Positions 8,465-12,599 of a DNA stretch of 12,599 nucleotides are shown here, piece by piece. Each line of letters opens with the position of its first letter. Positions within the stretch are counted from its first letter, which is position 1. Origin of the DNA: CAYZEZ01 sp964477295 (lineage in GTDB: Bacteria; Bacteroidota; Bacteroidia; Bacteroidales; SM23-62); contig CAYZEZ010000129.1 of the NCBI GenBank assembly GCA_964477295.1, positions 1 through 12,599 on the forward strand, read 5' to 3'. Under the pieces are notes generated by a model that worked only from the letters and a program-made list of their open reading frames with translations, was not told the origin of the DNA and did no database searches. A program made the position numbers and the translations under genes.

Positions 8465-11400
8465 CTATTTCACTATGATCCTGCCATAATAGGTCGTGTC
8501 CCCAATGAGTTTAATAATATAATATCCATTCGTCAGATCTTCGCGATTTATGATAAATCTTGAAGTGGTTATGTTATTATCGATTCTGACAATCTTTCCT
8601 GACAGGTCCATGATATAAAGCCTGTATTCTTTGCCTTCTTCATTTGGGAATATCAGTCTTGTGGTTTTATCAAAGGGATTGGGATAAACCAGGATCCGGC
8701 CCTTACCAATATCATCTGTCCCTACTTCTAATGCGTTATTGACTGTTATTGAAAATTCTTTTTCAAAGTAAAGTTTGCCTTCACCGTCATCAGTTGATCT
8801 GACACGGATAGAATATTGATCTTTCACCTCAAAGTCAAATATGTTGGCAGAAATAAGGAGATCTCCCAGGATAGTGAACATTGAATTATCTGTATCTCCT
8901 GATCCGCTGACAAGGTAATAGGTATGATTGTCATTTTCATTCGGATCAGTAGAACCAAAACGTCCTATTAATGTTCCAACCGGTTTGTTCTCATCGATAT
9001 CGGAATTATCCAGACTGATATCTGTTGGGGATTGATTTGGTACTGATTCATCCACATCCAGGATGGTAATGATAAAAGTTTCTTCAGTATACAGATTGCC
9101 AATGCCATTATCGGTTGACCGGACATGTATCGAGTATTGGATTTGCGACTCATAATCAAATTCTTCTGCTGTCAGCAGCAGATCTCCAGCAATGGTAAAG
9201 CTTATATTATTTGAATCACCCGTGCCTGGTACCAGTGCATATGTATGTAAATCAGATACATCAGGATCAGAGGTTGTTAATCTGCCGATAAAGGTCCCTG
9301 GTTGTTTCATCTCAAATACATTACTATTGCTCAATCCTATACTTGTTGGAGAGTTATTTGCAGCTGTCGTTTCATTAATATCAGAAATGTTGATGGAGAA
9401 AATTTTCTCAAATGAAAGATTGCCGTTCCCGTTGTCTGTTGATCTTACCCTTATGCTGTATTCTGACTTTGTTTCGAAGTCAAAGGTTTCAGCTGAGATC
9501 AGCAAGTCACCCATGATACTGAAGCTGTTGTTGCCAGTATCTCCTGATCCGCTCACCAGGGTATAGGTATGGGCATCTGCAGTGTCCGGATCAACGGACT
9601 GCAACCGTCCAATAAGAGAAGCTGGCATAAGGTTTTCCTGAATGGAATCCTTGCTCAGCGTAATGTCTGTTGGTGAATTATTGGTTCCTGACTCACCGGC
9701 ATCGAGAATGGCAATTGTAAACATCCGTTCAACATACAAATATCCGGAACCGTTATCTGTTGACCTGATCCTGATGTGGTAGGTATTTTCAGTTTCATAG
9801 TCAAATACCTCCGCTGATATCAGGAGATCTCCAAGAAATGTAAAGCTCAGGTTATCATCATCACCAGGGCCATCGACCAATGAATATGTATGGATATCAT
9901 TCGTATCCGGGTCTGTTGTCTGTAATTTACCAACGAAGGATCCTACAATCATATTTTCTGCAATGGTAGTATCGCTTATTGAAATTGACGTTGGTTGNNN
10001 NNNNNNNTTTTCTTCTGTAGCCTGCAGCCTGTTATCTTCAAGATTTGACATAGAGTGTGAATATGGACCTGATCCGGCTTTTAAACTTCCGGTAGGAGTG
10101 CACAATCCGGTTTTTTCGACTGCCACACGGTAAAAATATGGATACTGTTCAGGATTCAGGTCAGAGAATGTGGTTGTTGAACTTGCCATGGAGTGGTAGA
10201 TAGTAAAACCACTTTCAACGGTGCTTCTTAATATATGGAATGTGCCGTACGTGAATCCGATATACCTGTCCCAGTCGAGCTGTGTGGCTCCTGTCTCCGG
10301 ATTCATAGTCACCAGCAGGTGGATTGTTTTATGCGGAATACATAAATCCAGGTCAGTTTCCTCATCCTCATCATTCACAGCTGTGATCTTATACCAGTAA
10401 GCCTGTACGGTAGGATCAGCAGCAGTATCCACAAATACACTCAGGTTGCTATAAGGAACAGATCCGATGAGGTCATAAAAACCTGCAATTGCTCCTTCCC
10501 TGTAAATATTATAATATAAAATGGGAGCGGTCGATTGCTTCTCCCAGACGATCAGGTTGTTTCCGGTAGCAGTATCTACCGTAACCATGCACAATTCAGG
10601 TGCCACAAACAGGGTGGCAGGTGTTGTTTCGACATGACCGCAGGCATTGGATATTTTGCAATGATAGATGCCTTCGATAGAATAATCTGTATATTGAAAT
10701 CTAAGGGTTGGTTTATTGGCATCCACGATTATCACATCATTTTTATACCACTGGAACTGGACAGGGGGTGTACCCTCGGTGGTTACCTGCAGGTCCAGGC
10801 TGATTCCTTTTTTTGTCCACATGTCTTCCGGCTCATAAAGAATTTCGGGTGGAGACTTTACAATGAGCAGGACTGTTGCACTGCTCATCGTTCCGTATGA
10901 ATTAGTGACCTTACAATTGTAATTACCTTCCTGAAGTTGCTCTAAATCAAGCAGGTCGAGATGGTTTGAAGTAGCACCCGGTATATCCTGTCCATCTTTT
11001 TGCCATTGGTAGAATGAGGTATCACTCACTTCAATCCTCAGAACCAGTGTATCCCCGGTACACTTAATACCACCAACAGGATGTGTCAGAATATCTGGTG
11101 GGGAGCCCTGGTTTTCATAAGCTCCGATATCTGCAATTCCATCATTAATTCTGGGATTACCAGCATAATCAATGCCAGGCAGGTCATATCCTCCAGGCAG
11201 GTTATTAATCCCTGCATTTATGCAGGGTGAGACGGGCAGAATTTGCCAGTTTTCGGGATAGGTAGTGAAACCCTTCCCTGATCCGGAAGGGGGTACATTA
11301 TAATACACCTCTTCGTCAATAATATTCCCGGTGGTTGCGGTTGCAGATCCAACAATAGCACTTTCCCCATTATCTATATTGCAATTCACAACAGAAGCAT

Positions 11401-12599
11401 TTATTCCTAATCCATTAATAGAAATCAATGCTCCCCCTCGTAAGATACTATTATACAGATACAGGTTTGCATTGGAACAATAGAGATTATACGACTGGTT
11501 ATTGCACAATGTATTGTTGAAAGCGTAAATATCATTGTCAGATAACTGGATCCCATAGCCATTATTGACAATGATATTGTTGATCAGAACATATCTTTGC
11601 CCCGTGCCTCCCCAACCCGTTATGGGCTGATCATGACCCGTAATAAAATTATCACGGAAATAATTGTTGGCAAACCATGCAAACACACCATCACCCAATT
11701 CTGAGGCGTCGTTATCTATCAGTTGGTTCCCAATGATGTCCGGAGATGCATGATCGGAAGCAATGGCTCCTCCCCGCTGGCTGGTATTGTCCCGTATGAT
11801 ATTCTCCCTGATCAGCGGGGCACAGTAATTACAATAGATAGCCCCACCCATATATGAAGCTGAATTATTTTCTATAAGGTTATTGGCAATTACAAGTTTG
11901 GAGAAGTACTTTGCGTATATTGCTCCGCCATTATCATCCGTACCGCCCGGCCCGTCAGCATTTCCATATTCCAGCCGACAAAATTCAATAATTGAAGAAT
12001 CATTATCATTCATACTTCCGGAATTGTTGAAAACGATATGTTTCCATCCGGTTGCGGTTTCTTCCGGCCGGCAGGTAAACACAATGGGTGCATTTTCATT
12101 CCCAACAGCAAGTAATCTTCCCTGAATATTCAATTCATAATGTCCCTGGAACTGAATAACGGTCCCCGGATTTATCGACAATGTATTTCCATCTGTAACC
12201 GTAACATCAGATGTGATTTTAACTGTGTCTGCAAACCAGAATACATCGGAGGTTATGTTACCAATATGGATGATCTCATCGATATGTTTTTCAGCGGCTC
12301 CAAGGTCTATGATCTGATTTCTTATCCTGATATTTCCGTATACATCGTATTCGGGGATATCAAGTTGTGCCAGGTCTTCGGTTCCTGCATTGATACAAGG
12401 AGAGGTACCTTGCAATGACCAGTTTGCTGTTGCTGCATTAAATACCTTACCTGCAGCCGGGGTAGGTATGACAAATTGAGGATCAGCATTAATTATGTTT
12501 TCCCAGTCGCCATATAACGTGCCCCCAAGGCCAGCCAGATCTCCTTCAACCAGCGAATTGTAGAAATTCGGAAATGTCAGGGAACCAACTAAATAAATT
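8465..12599 (-). CDS. T9SS-secreted beta-helix/Ig/FN3/cadherin-repeat protein (5' end outside window, contains assembly gap)
   Basis: The frame is open from the right edge (first full codon at 12598) to a TAG at 8465, 1377 residues with four unknown ones at the N-run. A TTG at 12415 lies inside the frame and is not the start. Residues 1-100 are the end of one beta-helix module (SPCINAG, DLGAAE); residues 113-495 are a second full module. Residues 497-665 are two Ig-like domains, 665-860 two FN3-like domains, 864-867 the gap, 868-1298 four cadherin-like repeats, and 1302-1377 a T9SS type A sorting domain (VYPNPF, MDLSGKIVR, GRIIVK). Up to the gap it parallels the gene at 4316-8263 domain for domain, so the two are paralogues. 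A surface adhesin role is inferred. Because the gap length is unknown, the parts on either side may not belong to one gene. Confidence 0.85.
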   Translation of the reverse strand, partial: IYLVGSLTFPNFYNSLVEGDLAGLGGTLYGDWENIINADPQFVIPTPAAGKVFNAATANWSLQGTSPCINAGTEDLAQLDIPEYDVYGNIRIRNQIIDLGAAEKHIDEIIHIGNITSDVFWFADTVKITSDVTVTDGNTLSINPGTVIQFQGHYELNIQGRLLAVGNENAPIVFTCRPEETATGWKHIVFNNSGSMNDNDSSIIEFCRLEYGNADGPGGTDDNGGAIYAKYFSKLVIANNLIENNSASYMGGAIYCNYCAPLIRENIIRDNTSQRGGAIASDHASPDIIGNQLIDNDASELGDGVFAWFANNYFRDNFITGHDQPITGWGGTGQRYVLINNIIVNNGYGIQLSDNDIYAFNNTLCNNQSYNLYCSNANLYLYNSILRGGALISINGLGINASVVNCNIDNGESAIVGSATATTGNIIDEEVYYNVPPSGSGKGFTTYPENWQILPVSPCINAGINNLPGGYDLPGIDYAGNPRINDGIADIGAYENQGSPPDILTHPVGGIKCTGDTLVLRIEVSDTSFYQWQKDGQDIPGATSNHLDLLDLEQLQEGNYNCKVTNSYGTMSSATVLLIVKSPPEILYEPEDMWTKKGISLDLQVTTEGTPPVQFQWYKNDVIIVDANKPTLRFQYTDYSIEGIYHCKISNACGHVETTPATLFVAPELCMVTVDTATGNNLIVWEKQSTAPILYYNIYREGAIAGFYDLIGSVPYSNLSVFVDTAADPTVQAYWYKITAVNDEDEETDLDLCIPHKTIHLLVTMNPETGATQLDWDRYIGFTYGTFHILRSTVESGFTIYHSMASSTTTFSDLNPEQYPYFYRVAVEKTGLCTPTGSLKAGSGPYSHSMSNLEDNRLQATEEXXXXQPTSISISDTTIAENMIVGSFVGKLQTTDPDTNDIHTYSLVDGPGDDDNLSFTFLGDLLISAEVFDYETENTYHIRIRSTDNGSGYLYVERMFTIAILDAGESGTNNSPTDITLSKDSIQENLMPASLIGRLQSVDPDTADAHTYTLVSGSGDTGNNSFSIMGDLLISAETFDFETKSEYSIRVRSTDNGNGNLSFEKIFSINISDINETTAANNSPTSIGLSNSNVFEMKQPGTFIGRLTTSDPDVSDLHTYALVPGTGDSNNISFTIAGDLLLTAEEFDYESQIQYSIHVRSTDNGIGNLYTEETFIITILDVDESVPNQSPTDISLDNSDIDENKPVGTLIGRFGSTDPNENDNHTYYLVSGSGDTDNSMFTILGDLLISANIFDFEVKDQYSIRVRSTDDGEGKLYFEKEFSITVNNALEVGTDDIGKGRILVYPNPFDKTTRLIFPNEEGKEYRLYIMDLSGKIVRIDNNITTSRFIINREDLTNGYYIIKLIGDTTYYGRIIVK
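8725..9997 (-). repeat. Four tandem cadherin-like repeats (coding repeat)
   Basis: The repeats start at 9997, 9676, 9352 and 9031, giving units of 107, 108 and 107 codons. Each begins (S/Q)PT(D/S)I and then shows (E)N near residue 15, a DP(D/N) turn followed by HTYxLV, GD(L)L(I/L)(S/T)A, FD(Y/F)E, RSTD(N/D)G and an acidic exit (DxxE type) missing in the last copy. DPD, FD(Y/F)E and the acidic linker correspond to cadherin calcium-binding motifs, so calcium-stiffened linkers are likely. The copies differ at many positions and are not recent duplicates. Confidence 0.85.
9998..10007. other. Assembly gap (10 N) inside the rightmost gene
   Basis: Ten undetermined bases sit at the junction between the FN3-like cassette (ending DNRLQATEE) and the first cadherin-like repeat (QPTSISIS). 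The frame is the same on both sides, but ten is a typical arbitrary filler length, so the true number of bases is unknown. Confidence 0.95.
11105..12262 (-). repeat. Beta-helix module of the rightmost protein
   Basis: Residues 113-495. Cap GNITSDV with TLSINPG, coils with GGAIYAK, GGAIYCN and GGAIASD, then SPCINAG, a GNPRI motif and DIGAYE. Another module ends just upstream (12290-12599, SPCINAG to DLGAAE), so the full protein has at least two, as in the paralogue. Confidence 0.8.

Noticed and set aside
12413..12415. TTG codon as a start of the rightmost gene
   Set aside because: The frame stays open upstream to the window edge and encodes the expected end of a beta-helix module (GDWEN, then NWSLQGTSPCINAG), so the codon is an internal leucine.

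Overview
The window looks like a piece of a Bacteroidetes genome, probably an environmental draft or metagenome assembly. Two gene ends show the C-terminal sorting domain of the type IX secretion system (T9SS): a YPNPF motif, then a short beta-sandwich with a DLSGK(V/I)VR strand and a final FVVE/IIVK-like strand. T9SS is confined to the Bacteroidetes/Fibrobacteres-Chlorobi group. The intergenic DNA is A+T-rich, no Shine-Dalgarno sequence is visible, and a 10-N run marks a scaffold join.

Three very large genes fill almost the whole window, all on the minus strand, so transcription runs from right to left. (1) Positions 8465-12599: a protein open at its 5' end, with tandem right-handed beta-helix modules, two Ig-like domains, two fibronectin type III (FN3)-like domains, then an assembly gap, four cadherin-like repeats and a T9SS sorting domain. 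(2) Positions 4316-8263: a complete 1315-residue paralogue with a signal peptide, two beta-helix modules, two Ig-like domains, two FN3-like domains and a sorting domain, but no cadherin repeats. (3) Positions 1-4188: a 1396-residue N-terminal part of a third protein, running off the left edge. It has a signal peptide, an N-terminal beta-sandwich, two glycogen-binding-like repeats, a lamin-tail-like domain, a 14-blade Asp-box (Ycf48/BNR-like) propeller, two PKD/Ig-like domains and the beginning of the same FN3 module found in the other two.

The spacers are 201 and 127 bp. They hold no further gene, RNA gene or convincing terminator. The three genes could form one operon or be separately expressed members of a surface-protein cluster; the sequence does not decide this.

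The common theme is modular secretion: different N-terminal passenger regions (beta-helix or propeller) are joined to a related FN3-like C-terminal cassette that precedes the T9SS signal. All three are expected outside the outer membrane, as adhesins, matrix or polymer-binding proteins. No catalytic motif was recognised. I see no defence, CRISPR, mobile-element or biosynthetic system. The points most worth checking are the assembly gap in the first protein, the cassette sharing among the three genes, and the unusual 14-blade propeller protein.
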